A stretch of DNA of 64,000 nucleotides from Lumnitzera littorea (GCA_024138015.1 JAMXBB010000002.1:46777452-46841451); one strand, 5' to 3'; numbered from the stretch's first letter, positions 47,753 through 60,300 are shown. The notes: a model not told the origin generated them from the letters alone. A program made the numbers and translations.

Positions 47753-49060
47753 TCATTCCTTTTGGGTTGTTTTGGATTTGGGATCAAATTCAAATGGTGT
47801 TTGCTCAATTCTCCGTCAAAGTAATATGGACTGAGGTCAACAATATTAAAGGCATTAGAAACCCTATAGTCCTTGGGCAATTCCAACCTGTAGGTATTGT
47901 CATTGATTTTCTAGAGGATTCTAAAATGTCCTTCCGCTCTTGCAAATAATTTGTTCCTCCTCTTGTTTGGGAACTACTACACTAAGTCTCCCAGCTAAAA
48001 TCATTTAGCTATTCTACCCTTAATCTTTTCTTGCATTCTTCTGACAATTTAGTCAATGTGTCGAGTGGCCTTATCATAGATGTACTAAAGGGATTGTGCT
48101 CTAGCCACAGCATCAGGGTCCTCTTATGTAGGTATTGTTACAGGGGTGTGGTCAAGGGATAACTCAGGATTAAACCCATAGATTACCTTAAAGGGAGTTT
48201 GCTTAGTGGTGTTATATATTGCTCGGTTATATGCGAACTTGACCACTGGCAGGCAGACATCCCAATTAGCCAAGTTCTTGTCTACTGCAGCTCGAGGCGG
48301 TGACCCCAAAATACGATTAACCACTTCCATTTGGCCATTAGTTTAGGGGTGACATGAGATACCGAAAAGTAATTTGGTTCCTAGCTGATACCATAGAGTT
48401 CTCCAAAAATAGCTTAAGAACTTCGAGTCTTTGTTGGAGACTACACTTCTTGGTATGCCGTGTATCCGCATAATCTCCTACAAGAAAAGAGAAGCAATAG
48501 TTGAAGTGTCATTAGTCTTGATGTAGGGTACGAAGTGTGCCATCTTACTAAACCGATCCATGATGACCATTACAAAATCTTTGCCTCAGGCAGTTCGCAG
48601 CAGTCCGAGAACAAAGTCCATGCTCAATTCAGTCTACGATCTCATTGAAATAGGTAGAGGTATTACTTTCCCTTGCTCGACTTAGCACTTGGCTTTTTTG
48701 CACATGGTATAGCTTTCGATAACTCGATGCACATCTTTCCTAATTCTCAACGAAAAGAATTGGCTATTTATTAGTTCATAGGTCCTCCTTTCCTTAAAAT
48801 GTCCAGAGAGACCTCCATTATAGGCTTCCTTAACTAGTAGTTCCTTTAGTGAATAAGTCGGCACCCATAATTTTTCGCTTTAGAACAAGTAGTCATCCTC
48901 CACATGATACTCGTCCATTGTCCTCCTGTTGATGCATTGCGAAATTATGTGTCCAAAGTGTGGATCCTTGGAGTACTGTTCTTTGATACTCGCAAACCCA
49001 AACAGTCTAATCTGCAATTCTGATAAAAGCGCATATCTCCTCGAAAGAGTATCTGCAACT
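47753..49060 (-). pseudogene. Family A integrase, second copy, 5'-truncated
   Basis: Minus-strand fragments include LLVKEAYNGGLSGHFKERRT (48682-48864), the zinc-binding region. Further on are EVVNRILGS, NWDVCLPVVKFAYNRA and TKQTPFKVIYGFNPELSLDH (48124-48330). It is collinear with 10160-11370 and contains several stops. It breaks off at about 49060, in the RNase H-integrase linker, where the inverted copy begins. Confidence 0.75.
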
Positions 49061-49146
49061 ATGTTTTGGCCATATCACCCTGATAGAGAACTAAGTAAAC
49101 ACCATTCAAATTTGATCCTAAATACAAAACAACCTGGAGGGAATGA

Positions 49147-50001
49147 TGAGAATCAAGTTACTGAACCTTTGACTTGCAACCGGGCTCGAGGACTAGAGGG
49201 GCTGGTACAACGAATCCTTCCGTTTCAACCAACTCCTGCTGAAGTCGAGTACTTCGTTACCTAGTCACCCTTAATGCCGTATCGTATGACCGCGCCATTT
49301 TTCTGTAGTATGCCGAGTTGATGATTACTCTCTAGCATTGTACCGACCAATTACTTAGCATGTTCTTTGCCGAAAAGTTAAGAGAGAGAGTCCAGACTGA
49401 CTAAGCCATTCTTACTTGGACAAGCCCATTTGTCCGTACTTTTTGTCTTCATCCTTTAACAACCTTGCTAATGTAGCATCGCTACATATACAGTATCATA
49501 TGCAGAATTTGTTACACCAATGATTGTTTTTCTTGTATATTCATTTTTACCATTTTGTATCTTGTACATTACTTTCTTAGGAAATGTCCTTTTGTCTATT
49601 CCTTTTTAGGTAGGTTGCCCTAACTTATGAGTATAAATATCCTTGTACTTGTAATTGTAGATATCGGACCATTCTTAATACACTCTTTGAGTACTTTTTC
49701 TCCCTTACATAAACACTATTTGTTTACTCTTAGTATCACTCTTATCTTTTCCCTTAAGCAAGGTTAGGTGGTGAGTAACCACACCGAACCAATTCATGCA
49801 TCATACCAAATTGTGCCGTGAATTTTCGGAAGTTCCATTGGTGTGTCATATCCTCTGGTGCTATTCGTGGGTTTTTGCTTACCATTGCATTCTTCGTTTT
49901 GCCATTTTGCACTTTTCCCTCATTAATCCTTTTCGAGCTTTCTGCAAACTCAAACCTATCTAGCGAGCAACCTTATCTGTTCTTGGTTACGGTTTGCAAC
50001 A
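49147..50001 (+). repeat. Family A LTR, inverted copy
   Basis: Starts TGAGAATCAAGTTAC and ends ...GGTTTGCAACA. The TATA box TATAAATA is at 49632-49639. It is the same LTR family as 9266-10154 but on the plus strand. The open frame over 48929-49264 crosses the junction and is not a gene. Confidence 0.8.
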
Positions 50002-51050
50002 CTACCTCTTTGTTTTACTTACCTTTTTCTTTCTTTACAATTTTAGGTCTATGAAGAAGGTGCATATTATGAATGAACAAGGATATAATTATTGTTGTTT
50101 TTTCTATTGGTCATGAGAAGAGCTCACCTTCTCTTTCTTTCTCAAAATGTTTCCAAACATAGTGTTAATGGTGTGATTAATAGCAACCCACACTAGAGAT
50201 AACTAATTAAAGTAGTAGGTTAAGGTTTCAATAAGTGCAAAGTTGAAATCGATGGATAGATGACTGTCACCTTAGATCGAATGCTGGGAAGGAGTGAGAG
50301 TGTTATGTGAGGTTAGATGATATTATTTGAGGGTATATGATGTCGATTTTCATTTTTAATGGGGATATTATTGGGATTAAACAAGGGAAAAAGATGAGGA
50401 ATGCAAATTTAGAGCCACTACTTAAGAATTCAATTCCTCTACTTTTCGAAAATGGGATTTGTCGAGAAACCACTTACTCGAGCCTTAAAAGTAACTAAAC
50501 ATGGGAATTGAAAGCTACCTTAGGAATAAGGGGGCAAAGGAATTTCCATTCCCCTTACTGAACATGCCCTGACTATGTCGATTCCAAAGTGCATGGGTGT
50601 AAATAAGGTGCGAGATTTCATACTTATAAGCTTTTGTACCACCATATATATAATAGAAGGAAGCCCATAATTAGAGATTTCAATAAAAATTGAATATTTT
50701 AGGTCTAATAACAATTTAAGAACCTAATTAATAGTAATAAATGACTAGAGCAAGACCTTATACACTTAAAACACTCAATTAGCCTAGAAAATCAACTAAA
50801 TTAAAAGGGAGGCATATAAAATTTGAATCTAACCCCTAACTAAACTTATTGGAAGGTGATTCCGACTCTCTGCAATCTTAGTCAACTGTAGATTGTTGGA
50901 TTACCTTAGTTGCTTATATAAATAAGTAAATATAATTAAAATAAATAAGCACCTATAGAAGCTTACTAATTAGAGCCTTACAACCTTTAACTTACAATGT
51001 GATCTTTATATCATGAGTGCATACATGATATAAAGATTTTAGGAAAAACT
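50002..51050. other. Intergenic spacer
   Basis: A+T-rich, without recognised gene or repeat. A short minus-strand open stretch (50520-50714) has no recognisable content. Confidence 0.4.
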
Positions 51051-52679
51051 ATCAACCCCACACCCCTTCCCCTTCCTTTTTAGGGTGTTACACCCTTCTA
51101 TAAACATCCATTAATAGCTTATTAAACCTAGGAAGCTTCTAATTTCTATTATTGTCTTAGGTCTTGCTCATTTTACTATTACTTTACCTTCTTTGATTCT
51201 ACTAAGATACCATCTTTGTTTACTATATGACATAGGAAGGCTACCTGATTCAACCATAACTCACACTTCTTAAAATTAGTGTATAGTCTCTAATCTCTTA
51301 GTTTACCCAAAACCACCCTTAAATGCTCCTCTCTACTTTTTGAGTATATCCGAATGTCATCAATGGATACCATTAAAACCTATGCAAGTATGCCCTAAAT
51401 GCTCTATTCGTAAGATTCATGATTGTTGCTGGAACATTGGTAAGTCTAAAAGGCATCATCAAGAACTCATAATGCATGTATCTAATCTTGAAAGTCGTCT
51501 TTTGTACATCCTCTAGCTGATCTTCAATTGGTGTTAACTTGAGCGCAGATCTATTTTGGAAATGACCTAGGTTCTTTTAACTAATCAAAGAGGTTATCTA
51601 ACCCAGGAAGGAAATACTTGTTATTAATGGTCACTTAATTCAAATCCTAATAGTCTATACATAACCATGTGCTGCCATTTTCCTTCCCTAAAAAGAGAAT
51701 CAATGCTCCTTAAGGCAACACATTTAGCATGATAAAAACCTTATCTTGCACCTCTTGCAACTGTTTCTTCAGTTTTACTAACTCAGCTACTGTCATCAAG
51801 GTAGTTTAAAGATAGTAGTAATACCTAACACTAGATTTATTTTGAACTCTATTTCTTAATCACGTGGTAAACTAGGTAGTTCTTTTGGAAAGACTTTTAG
51901 AAACTCCTACACTATTGGCTCCTACTCTAGCTTCAAGGCTTGACTTGATTCATGATGAGAGCAACTAAATAAAGCCTTTCCCATAGTTAAAAAGTAGGGA
52001 AACCAAGTCTATCTTTGAGCTTCAATTTGATACTTGAGAAGTTATCCACCCAGCAATTCAAAGAAAACCACCATATTGTAGCAGCCTATGGTGCCATGAT
52101 GCTTTGACAACTAATCCATTCACAGAATTATGTCAAGATCTATCATCTTTAATACTAGCAAGTCTATTGGTAGCACCTTCCTTCAATCTTGACACCGATA
52201 CACTTACATACTCGACTTAAGGTAGCTTTACTTTCTAAAGGTATGTTAATAAGCAAATCTACATCTAAATACAAAGCTTACATACGACATGTAAGCATAA
52301 AAAGGTTTAGTAACACAAGAATATGCAGTACAAGAATCAGAAAGTGCATAAGTACTACAAGAGAGAATGGAAACTGTACCAACATAATGCTTTTACTTGA
52401 GGCATCTTGGTGTTATAGAGCATATACCTTGGTTGGCAACTTAGGTGAGGTCTTATAGATTGGGGTTTAGTTGTATGTATAGCTACGTAGGGCCTTACTA
52501 CCTATACCCCCTATGCCACTTGGCTCCTTGTCCATGTACTTTATGGCTCTTTGTCCTCTCTACTTGTAGGTTTAATAAAAGGTGATATGGTCTTAACATT
52601 GTAGTCCTTACTAATATGCCTTACCTTCTTATAAGAGAAATAAGTACTTGGGTCCATTTGTACTTTGCTATGTCGTGGG
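51050..52679 (-). pseudogene. Old gypsy element, pol part (left of nested insertion)
   Basis: The minus-strand translation, heavily broken, shows an RT-like segment at about 51180-51760 (HYEFLMMPFRLTNVPATIMN, then KVERSI-GWFWVN, recalling MPFGLTNAPATFM and EHLRVVL). A protease-like and linker part lies toward 52400, and possible degenerate gag zinc-knuckle text (FSYKKVRHISKDYN) lies near 52590-52650. It continues on the far side of the family B insertion, where gag capsid text is found. Confidence 0.55.
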
Positions 52680-53568
52680 TGACGCACTGTCGGCCAGCGG
52701 TCCCATTACTCATGTGCGCCTCTGAGGCCTCCAATCCCTCTCTCGAAGAATTCTCTCTCGGCAACCTGTTGATGATGAGAAACTATACATCGAAGGAAGG
52801 TGGTTGAACTCCTTAAGCTCCCCACATTATCATACGTTGATCTGTACACTCAGCAGTGATGATGTTGACCATTCCCTTATCGAGAACCCTATACCGAGTA
52901 CTCCGACCAACTGTTGCTGAGAATCTTTTGCCGAGTGACAAGAGACTTACTTAAAATGGCTAAGTAGTTTTCTCTCGGCATACCATCATCTCTTTCATCC
53001 TAGCCCCCCTTAGTGCTACAACATTTCGAACCCTTCTCACTTGATATGCTTAGAGAATATTCGTACGAGACCAATGTTGCATTGCCGGCTGTCTACCTCA
53101 TCTAACATTTAACTACTTTTCCATTTTTTGGTTTGTTCTCTTTTTTACCCTTTTTGTATGTACTAAGAATCCCCTTTTTGTAAAAACTTTTTTATAATTT
53201 CTTTATTTGTAATGCTACCTTAGGGACTTACTATAAATAGTCTTTTTCTCTTGTAAGCCGAAGATAACGTACATCTTAATACTGAATACTCTGTTCTTAT
53301 AAGACAATTCTCTCCAAGCCCATACCCCTTACACTCTTATCTAATCTTGCTGAGTAGCTTAAGATTAGTGGCGGGTAAACCTTGACATCAACTTGTGCAT
53401 CATATCAAGTGAGGTGTTAAGTCGTGTTGTGTTCGTTGGTGAGTTACATCCTTCGAGCAGCTTCACGTTAGTTACTCTTGTTCGATTATGGACCATTTCG
53501 CCCTAATTTTCTTCAATATCTCGAAGGACTCATTTCAGTTCAAATCTGCCTCAGTAAGTCTTAGTGAT
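52680..53568 (+). repeat. Family B 5' LTR
   Basis: Starts TGACGCACTGTCGGCCAGC. Contains one TATA box (TATAAATA, 53232-53239), with the leader beginning soon after. The end is placed at about 53568 from the shared text gtaagtcttagtgataa; the exact end is uncertain. Confidence 0.7.
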
Positions 53569-53570
53569 AA

Positions 53571-54900
53571 ATGAGCGTACACCATATATTCCCGATATCA
53601 TTTCAGTTCGAGATATTTGTGTGTAGAAAGCATTTGAGTGAAGTGTCTTTATGGAAGCTTGTATTGAGAATGTCGAACCCTAGTGTACAGGGAGAGATTC
53701 ACAATGTCAAGAGTGATGCTTATGGTTGTAATCGAGTTAGCCAACAAACACCACGTACTACTGATGAGCAGATACAAGATACTACTGATGAGCAGATACA
53801 AGATCTTACTGTTATTGTGGCCAACTTAGCTATCTCAGTAAATAGGGTCTTAAAGGTTGGACAGCACGAAAGAGTTGCTGAGCAGGGTTGTGAAACAAGA
53901 GATAGGCTGAAGAGGCAGATGAACAAGCGAACTCCGAAAGCCTTCCCTATGAATCAAGCACCATTACGACATGTCGATAGAGTTGCAAGAAGAAGGTTAG
54001 AGTTAAACAAAGTAGAAGAATACGAAGAAGAAGAAGACTAGTATGATGGGGTGAATGAGCGTGAGTTTAGAGCGCTAAGAGGTGTCGAGCACCTTAAAGT
54101 AAAAATTTCGAGCTTTAATGGGTCTGGTAGTACTGATGGCTACCTCGACTAGGAAGAGAAGATCGAAAAGATATTCGACTTCTACGATTATGAAGATGCT
54201 ATCTGCATTAGGGTGGTTGCGTTAGAATTTTATGGGTATGCGGCAATGTGGTGGAAGAAGCTACAGAATGTTCATCTGCAGGCCCGATGCAAAGTCTGTA
54301 CATGGAATGGGATGAAAAGAGTTTTGAAGAGTAGGTCTGTTCCTAAACACTATGAACAGGATACTTTCTAGCGACTCCAAGACTTGAAACAAGGTAACAG
54401 ATCCGTAGACAATTATGTTCGAGAGTTTTAGTTGCTTATGATACGGTACGATGTTGACAAGCTTGAGACTCAAACTATAGCACGATTTATCTCGAGACTC
54501 CGAGCCGAAATTGGCCACATTGTGGAACTATAGAGCCTCACAACTCTAGATGAAACCATCTGTGTAACCTAGAGAGTTGAAAGGCAATGGTGGAACTAGG
54601 TTAGCTAAATACCGAGTAACCAAGCACTGATGCCGAATAAGAATGGCCTACTGAGTAGACCGGGGAGTAAACAAGGCATCAAACAGTTTCAAGGTTAAAT
54701 GCCAAGGTCACATGTTAAGCCGACCAGATGAAGACCAAGGTAAGAGCAAGACCGAGGAACCTAAGATCCAAAGAGACCAGGGTCAGAGCTCAAGATGGAA
54801 AACCCAAGAAATCCAATGTTTTAGGTGTCTTGGCTAAGGATACGTGGCTAGTCAATATTCAAACCACTGAGTCATGACCATCAAGGGGGATAAGCCTTAG
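53571..54900 (+). pseudogene. Family B gag
   Basis: Open stretch 53571-54041, then further codons across stops: REFRALRGVEHLKVKI, SFNGSGSTDGYLD, EKIEKIFDFYDYEDA, ALEFYGYAAMWWKKLQN, KRVLKSRSVPKHYEQDTF and LKQGNRSVDNYVREF. This is the standard gypsy capsid. A zinc knuckle near 54818 (QCFRCLG-stop-GYVASQY) has lost its His and last Cys. A 24 bp direct tandem duplication (53757-53804) gives TTDEQIQD twice. Confidence 0.82.
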
Positions 54901-54951
54901 TTTGAAGTAGAAAGTGTAAGTGAAGGAAAGGAAGAAGTGGTAACCAATTAG

Positions 54952-55490
54952 ATGCTGGAAGAATTGGAGGAAGATCAAGAGGCTAAGATACCCCCTGAGG
55001 GCAGAGCAAAGTATTGCTTTGTTGTTCGGCTATCTCTCAATACTTTTGTAGCTAATGAGAACGAGCAGAGGGAGAACCTCTTTCATACGAATTGCCGGGT
55101 GAATGGCAAGCTATGCGTCATGATCATTGATAGAGGGAGTTGTACTAACGTCATCTCGTAAGGGGTAGTTAATGCCATGAATTTGCCAACTCTTCCACAT
55201 CCTAAGCTATACAAGATTCACTAGCTGAATGAGAAAGGAGGATTACACATCTTTAAGCAAGTCAAAGTGCCAATTATGATTAATGATAGGTATAGGGATT
55301 AGGTGCTATATGATGTTCTTCCCATGTGTGCATCTTATATATTACTTGACTGACCGTGGCTATTTGACTTTAGAGTGTTACACGATGGGTATAGAAATAC
55401 CTACATGTTTCAAAAGGACGGGAAGAAAGTTATATTAACACCGATGAGTCCTAAGGAAGTGCAAGAAGCCTAGGAAAAGGTTGCTAGATC
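54952..55490 (+). pseudogene. Family B protease
   Basis: The frame gives NLFHTNCRVNGKLCVMIIDR followed by GSCTNVIS, an aspartic protease active site in which the usual D-G/S-G triplet reads D-R-G. LPTLPHPKLYKIH and LPMCASYILLD follow. Stops replace Trp where LQWLN and LGRPW are expected. Confidence 0.75.
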
Positions 55491-55559
55491 TCTACAGCGG
55501 AAGTCTTTGGTAATTTACTGAGCTTAGTTTACACGAGAGGTCAAGGCTGAGGACTATGT

Positions 55560-56400
55560 ACTCTTCTTGGTTAGGAAACACCTAGAGGTTAGAGAGGCCT
55601 AAAACTTTCTTGCTAAAGTGATGAAGCTACTTCAAGAATTTGCTAACCTCTTCCCTGCCGAGATGCCAAAAGGATTACCCCCCTTGAGAGGAATTAAGCA
55701 TTGCATAGATCTTCAGCCTGAAGCAACCTAGCCAAATCGACCTGCCGCTAGACTCAATCCTAAACAAGTAGCTAAACTGAAAAAGCAAGTTAATGAGTTG
55801 GTAAATCGCAGATATGTTTGTAAGAGCATGAGCCCATGTGCTGTCCCTGTCATACTAGTACCAAAGAAAGATGGATCATGGTGGATGTACATTAACAGCT
55901 ATGCGATCAACAAGATTATTGTTAAGTACCAATAGCCAATCCCGCGGTTAAATGACATGCTCGATGAGTTGCATGGTGTACATATCTTTTCAAAAATAGA
56001 TCTAAAGAGTAGCTATCATCAAATATGAATAAGACCGGGAGACGAATGGAAAACAGCCTTTAAGACTCAAGATGCTTTATTTGGGTGGGTGGTTATGCTA
56101 TTTGGTTTAACTAATGCGTCGAATACATTCATGCGACTAATGAATCATGTGCTCTAAGCCTTGATGGGCAAATGCGTTGTGGTTTATTTTGATGATACTT
56201 TGGTCTACAGTGCCGACCTTCTCATTCATATCAAACACTTGAGGTTGGTGTTTAACATACTCCGTGTTGAGAAATTATTCGACAACCTGAAGAAATGTAT
56301 GTTCTATTAGAGTAAGGTTGTATTCCTCAGATATATCGTCTTAGGGAATGGAGTTCAAATTGATGAGGAAAAGGTTAGAGCCATTAATAAGTAGCTTATG
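55560..56400 (+). pseudogene. Family B reverse transcriptase
   Basis: Motifs in order: EFANLFPAEMPKGLPPLRGI, AVPVILVPKKDGSWWMYINS, HIFSKIDLKSSYHQI, VVMLFGLTNASNTFMRLMN, VVYFDDTLVYSAD and VVFLRYIVLGNGVQID. The YFDD catalytic box is intact. Stops replace Gln and Trp codons at several places. Confidence 0.85.
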
Positions 56401-56559
56401 CCAACTAATGCTGCTGAGGACAGGAACTTCCATGGCTTATCCTCGTTCTATCAGAGATTTATCCGAAACTTTAGCTCCATAACTGGGTCGTGGACTAAAC
56501 TAACCAAGAAGAACGACAAGTTTAAATGGATAGAAAAAGCTTAGAGGAGTTTTGAAGAT

Positions 56560-57000
56560 GTAAAGTGTAAGTTGATGTCTGCTTCAGTACTTGCCCTACC
56601 AGACTTCGAAAAGGTTTTTGAGGTTAAATGTGATGCGTCTAGTGTCGGCATTGGTGCTGTGATTATGCAGGAGCACCAACCCATTGCCTACTTTAGTGAA
56701 AAACTCCAAGGTACTGCCCTGAATTACTTAGCCTATGATAAAGAGTTCAATGCCCTTATCTGTACACTCCAGAATTGGTAGCATTACCTGCTACCAAGAG
56801 AATTCATTATCTATTCCAATCATGAATCTCTCAAGCATCTTCATAGGCGGCAGAAGCTTTCTCGGTGTCGCATTAAGTGGGTTATGTTTTTGGAGACCTT
56901 TTGCTATGTCATCAGGTATAAGAAGGGAAGCACCAATACAGTAGCTGATGCAATTTCTTGTCGTCATACCCTTGTCACAACATTGCAAGCTAAAGTATTT
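56560..57000 (+). pseudogene. Family B RNase H
   Basis: Open stretch 56572-56781 reads FEVKCDASSVGIGAVIMQEH, IAYFSEKLQGTALNYLAYDK and EFNALICTLQNW. It carries the first Asp and the Glu of gypsy RNase H. The frame continues after a stop to YLLPREFIIYSNHESLKHLH (second Asp position read as N) and to KKGSTNTVADAISC. Confidence 0.8.
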
Positions 57001-58258
57001 GGATTTGGCACTTTAACTGATCAATATGAGCATGACCTACATTTTGGGCCTTTAATAGCCAAGTGTAGTAATAGGGGAGCTATGGATGGATTCTACTTGA
57101 GTGAGAGGCTCTTGATGAAAGGTAAGCAGATTTGTGTGCCGAGTGGTTCTGCAAGAAAGCTACTGGTTCAAGAAGCTCATGCTAGGGATCTGGCTGGGCA
57201 TTTTGGGGAAAAGAGGACAATTGAGATATTGAAGGAGCATTTTTACTGGCCTAAGATGATGAGGGATTGCATCAAATAATAGAAAGGTACAAGGTTTGTA
57301 AGTATGCAAAAGGGAAGAGAGAGCCCTATGGAGAATATACACCCTTACCAATTCCCGAGCAGCCATAGACCGATATAAGCATGGATTTCATGCCCGGCCT
57401 TCTCCACACACCGAGAAGATACGATTCGATCCTAGTAGTGGTTGATCGGTTCAGCAAGATGGGCCACTTCATCCCCTGCCATGGAACTAATGATGCTTCA
57501 TTCATCACTAACCTCTTTTTATAGGAAATTGTGTGACTACATGGAATGCCAATAAGTATTATGCCTGACCGTAATTCCAAATTCACGAGCTTCTTTTAGA
57601 AAACCCTATGGAGGAAACTTGGCACTAAGCTCCTGTTCAGCATCTCTTATTACCCTCAGACAAACAACTAAATTGAAGTAGTTAACAAAACCGTCGGTAG
57701 TCTCTTGTACACCTCTATTGGAAAGAACTCTCGTGACTCGGATTTATGCCTACCCATCATTGAATTTGCCTACAATCGCTCAACTCACAACTCGACTACA
57801 ACATCACCATTTGAGGTTGTTTATGGACTTAACCCAAGCTTACCTTTGGACTTAGTTAACAGTCTGTCTACACAAGAGGAGAGTCAATCTGGCTTACTGC
57901 CTGTCGAGGAATTTCACAGGCTGCACCAAAGAATTGCCAAGCAATTGGCCAAAATTATGGCTTGATAGAAGGAAACGGGAAGCCGTGGAAGGAAACAAAT
58001 CGTTTTTGCTCCTCGAGACCTTGTCTGGATCCATCTTAGCAAAGAACGCTTCCTTAGCAAGAGAACGAACAAACTATTACCCAGAGCAAATGGACCTTAC
58101 AAGATCCTAAGGCATATTATTGATAATACCTATGAGATTAAGCTACCCGAAGGTTTCAACGTATTTACCACATTCAACATCGCTAACTTAACTCCATATA
58201 TACCCGATGATGACGAAGACCAAGATTTGAGGGCAAATCTTCAACAACCGTAAGGAAC
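57001..58258 (+). pseudogene. Family B integrase and C-terminal tail
   Basis: The zinc-binding region is LLVQEAHARDLAGHFGEKRT, then a second half damaged at the CxxC. The core follows: DISMDFMPGL, VVVDRFSKMGHFIPCHGTND, SIMPDRNSKFTSFF, SYYPQTNN, IEVVNKTVGSLL and LPIIEFAYNRSTHNSTTTSP. All three catalytic acidic residues are visible. The tail ends KILRHIIDNTYEIKLPEGFN, then FNIANLTPYIPDDDEDQD, running up to the 3' LTR. Stops are frequent. Confidence 0.83.
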
Positions 58259-59350
58259 TGATGCATTGCCGGCCAGCAGTCTCATTACTCGTGCTTGCCT
58301 TTGAGGCCTCTAATCTGTCTCTTGAAGAATTCTCTCTCAGCAACCTGCTGATGATGAGAAACTATACATCAAAGGAAGGTGGTTGAACTCCTTAAGCTCC
58401 TTACATTGTTATACGTTGATCTATACACTCGGTAGTGATGATGTCGACCATTCCCTTACCAAGTACTCCGACTAACTACTGTTGAAAATCTCTTGCTGAG
58501 TGACGAGAGACTCACTTAAAATGGCCAAGTAGTTTTCTCTCGACATACCACCATCTCTCTCGTCCTGCCCCCCATCAGTGCCATAACATTTTGGACCACC
58601 CTTCTCGCTTGCTGTGCTTAGAGAATATTCGTACGGGACCAATGTTGTACTGCCAGCTGTCCACCTTATTTGACATTTAACTACTTTTCCATTTTTTGGT
58701 TTGTTGTCTTTTTTACCCTTTTTGTATGTATTAAGAATCCCCTTTTTGTAAATACTTTCTTTATTTGTAATGCTGCCTTAGGGACTTACTATAAATAATC
58801 CTTTTCTCTTGTGAGCCAAAGATAACTTACATTTTAATACTGAATACTCTGTTCTTGTGAGACAATCCTCTCCAAGTCCATACCCCTTACACTCTTATCT
58901 AATCTTGCCGAATAGCTCAGGATTGTTACCCTTTTTGTATGTACTAAAAATCCCCTTTTTGTAAATACTTTCTTGTGATTTCTTTATTTGTAATGTTGCC
59001 TTAGGGACTTAGTATAAATAATCCTTTTCTCTTGTAAGCCAAAGATAACTTACATTTTAATACTAAATACTCTGTTCTTGTGAGACAATCCTCTCCAAGT
59101 CCATACCCCTTACACTCTTATCTAATCTTGTCGAATAGCTCAGGATTAGTGATGGATAGACCTTGAATCAACTTGTGCAACATATCAAGAGAGGTGTCAA
59201 GTCGTGTTGTGTTCGTTGGTGAGTCACATCCTCCGAGCAGCTTCACATCAGTTACTCTTGTTTGATTATGGACCATTTCCCCCTAATTTTCTTCGATATC
59301 TTGAAGGATCCATTTCAATTCAAATCTGCCCAGGTAAGTCCTAGTGATAA
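58259..59350 (+). repeat. Family B 3' LTR with internal tandem duplication
   Basis: Aligns with the 5' LTR but is about 200 bp longer, because the segment from ttaccctttttgtatg to aatagctcaggatt is present twice (58713-58925 and 58926-59147). The duplicated block includes the TATA box (58792-58799 and 59013-59020). The LTR end is placed at about 59350. Confidence 0.8.
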
Positions 59351-60300
59351 TTAAGCTCTTAGGCATACCATAAGGCCCAAAGCATCCAGTACCCCTCCTA
59401 TCTAAGACAGGTAAGGGAATTTGAGCTTAAGCTAGTGTTGGCAAAACCACAAGTCTAGTCTACAAAGCAACTAATTTACTACCTCCTTCATAAATCTCTA
59501 TGTTAAGTGTTAACCTATTACCTTTCTCTAACATCATAAGGCCCTAAGTTGTCCTTTAGTAAGAACTATCTTAGTCTCAAGGGCTATCATGTCATATGTC
59601 CTCTTATGACTCTACATTAAGAATTTTACCTTATTAATCGCCTCAAAGTAGGTAGTTAGCTCAAAAGACACCACTTCATGCTACAAGGTGAGCTCTAAAC
59701 AAAATACAAACCTCTTAGCCTTAGACTTGTCGTCCTTGCTAATTACCTCGGTTAATAACTTTGCTAGGTGGTTTAGCTCTACTTTGTGCCTTACGATAAA
59801 TCTACATCCGCATTAGTAACTCAAGTAAGCTACCTCTATCCAATCTCCTATGCTACTAAGGAAAACTAAGCATAAAAATAGCTTCTTAAACCTTACCCAA
59901 TCAGTAATCACAGCAATTAGACAAGGATCACTAGCCTACCACTCAAAAGCATTATCCTTTAGTAAGAAAACTTCATAGTTTACCTTCTCTTGCTTAAGAA
60001 TTGCAGTGGATGCAAAGGTTTTCTCAATCTCTACTATCTAATTCTCAACACTTGTAAGATCAGTTAGTTTAGGGTTGAACTCCCATGCTAGCTTTACAAA
60101 CTGATCTAAATTGATAAAACTCGACAGACTACCTCTCCCATCTCTATACCTTGGCATTTGCCTACAACACATATACATTATGCTAAATTTCCTACTGTAG
60201 TTGTTCCACTATCCCCACCAACACATTTGGTCCTATTGACCTAGGCATACTAATACAATACTTTGTCCTTGACCCTACTAGGTTTGGTCCTATTGACCTA
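59351..60300 (-). pseudogene. Old gypsy element, gag part (right of nested insertion)
   Basis: On the minus strand at about 59600-60000 the translation shows VNYEVFLLKDNAFEW, WVRFKKLFL, KVELNHLAKLL and DDKSKAKRFVFCLELTL. This recalls gypsy capsid text 'A...LK..A..WW', 'W..FKE.F' and 'KA.RF..GL'. A Cys-poor knuckle-like piece (TGCFGPYGMPKS) is next to the junction near 59360-59400. With 51050-52679 it forms one element interrupted by family B. Confidence 0.55.

Larger units (their letters stand above)
46899..50001. mobile_element. Inverted composite of two family A 3' ends
   Basis: Left part (46899-49060) is a minus-strand family A copy: LTR 46899-47752, then integrase. Right part (49061-50001) is a plus-strand copy: the last 85 bp of the coding region (ccatatcaccctgatagaga...), then LTR 49147-50001. 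The LTRs thus point outward and the 5' halves are missing. The outside 5-mers are ctact (46894-46898) and ctacc (50002-50006), which match at four of five positions. That would fit insertion of the rearranged unit as a whole. Confidence 0.7.
52680..59350 (+). mobile_element. Ty3/gypsy element, family B, two LTRs, decayed
   Basis: A 6.7 kb plus-strand element with domains in the order LTR, gag, protease, RT, RNase H, integrase, C-terminal tail, LTR. It is nested in the older minus-strand element around it. The LTRs (52680-53568 and 58259-59350) share starts TGACGCACTGTCGGCC / TGATGCATTGCCGGCC. The C-terminal coding tail (DDDEDQDLRANLQQP) runs to the edge of the 3' LTR, as in some chromoviruses. 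I would not go further than chromovirus-like. Many stops, so not autonomous. Confidence 0.85.
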
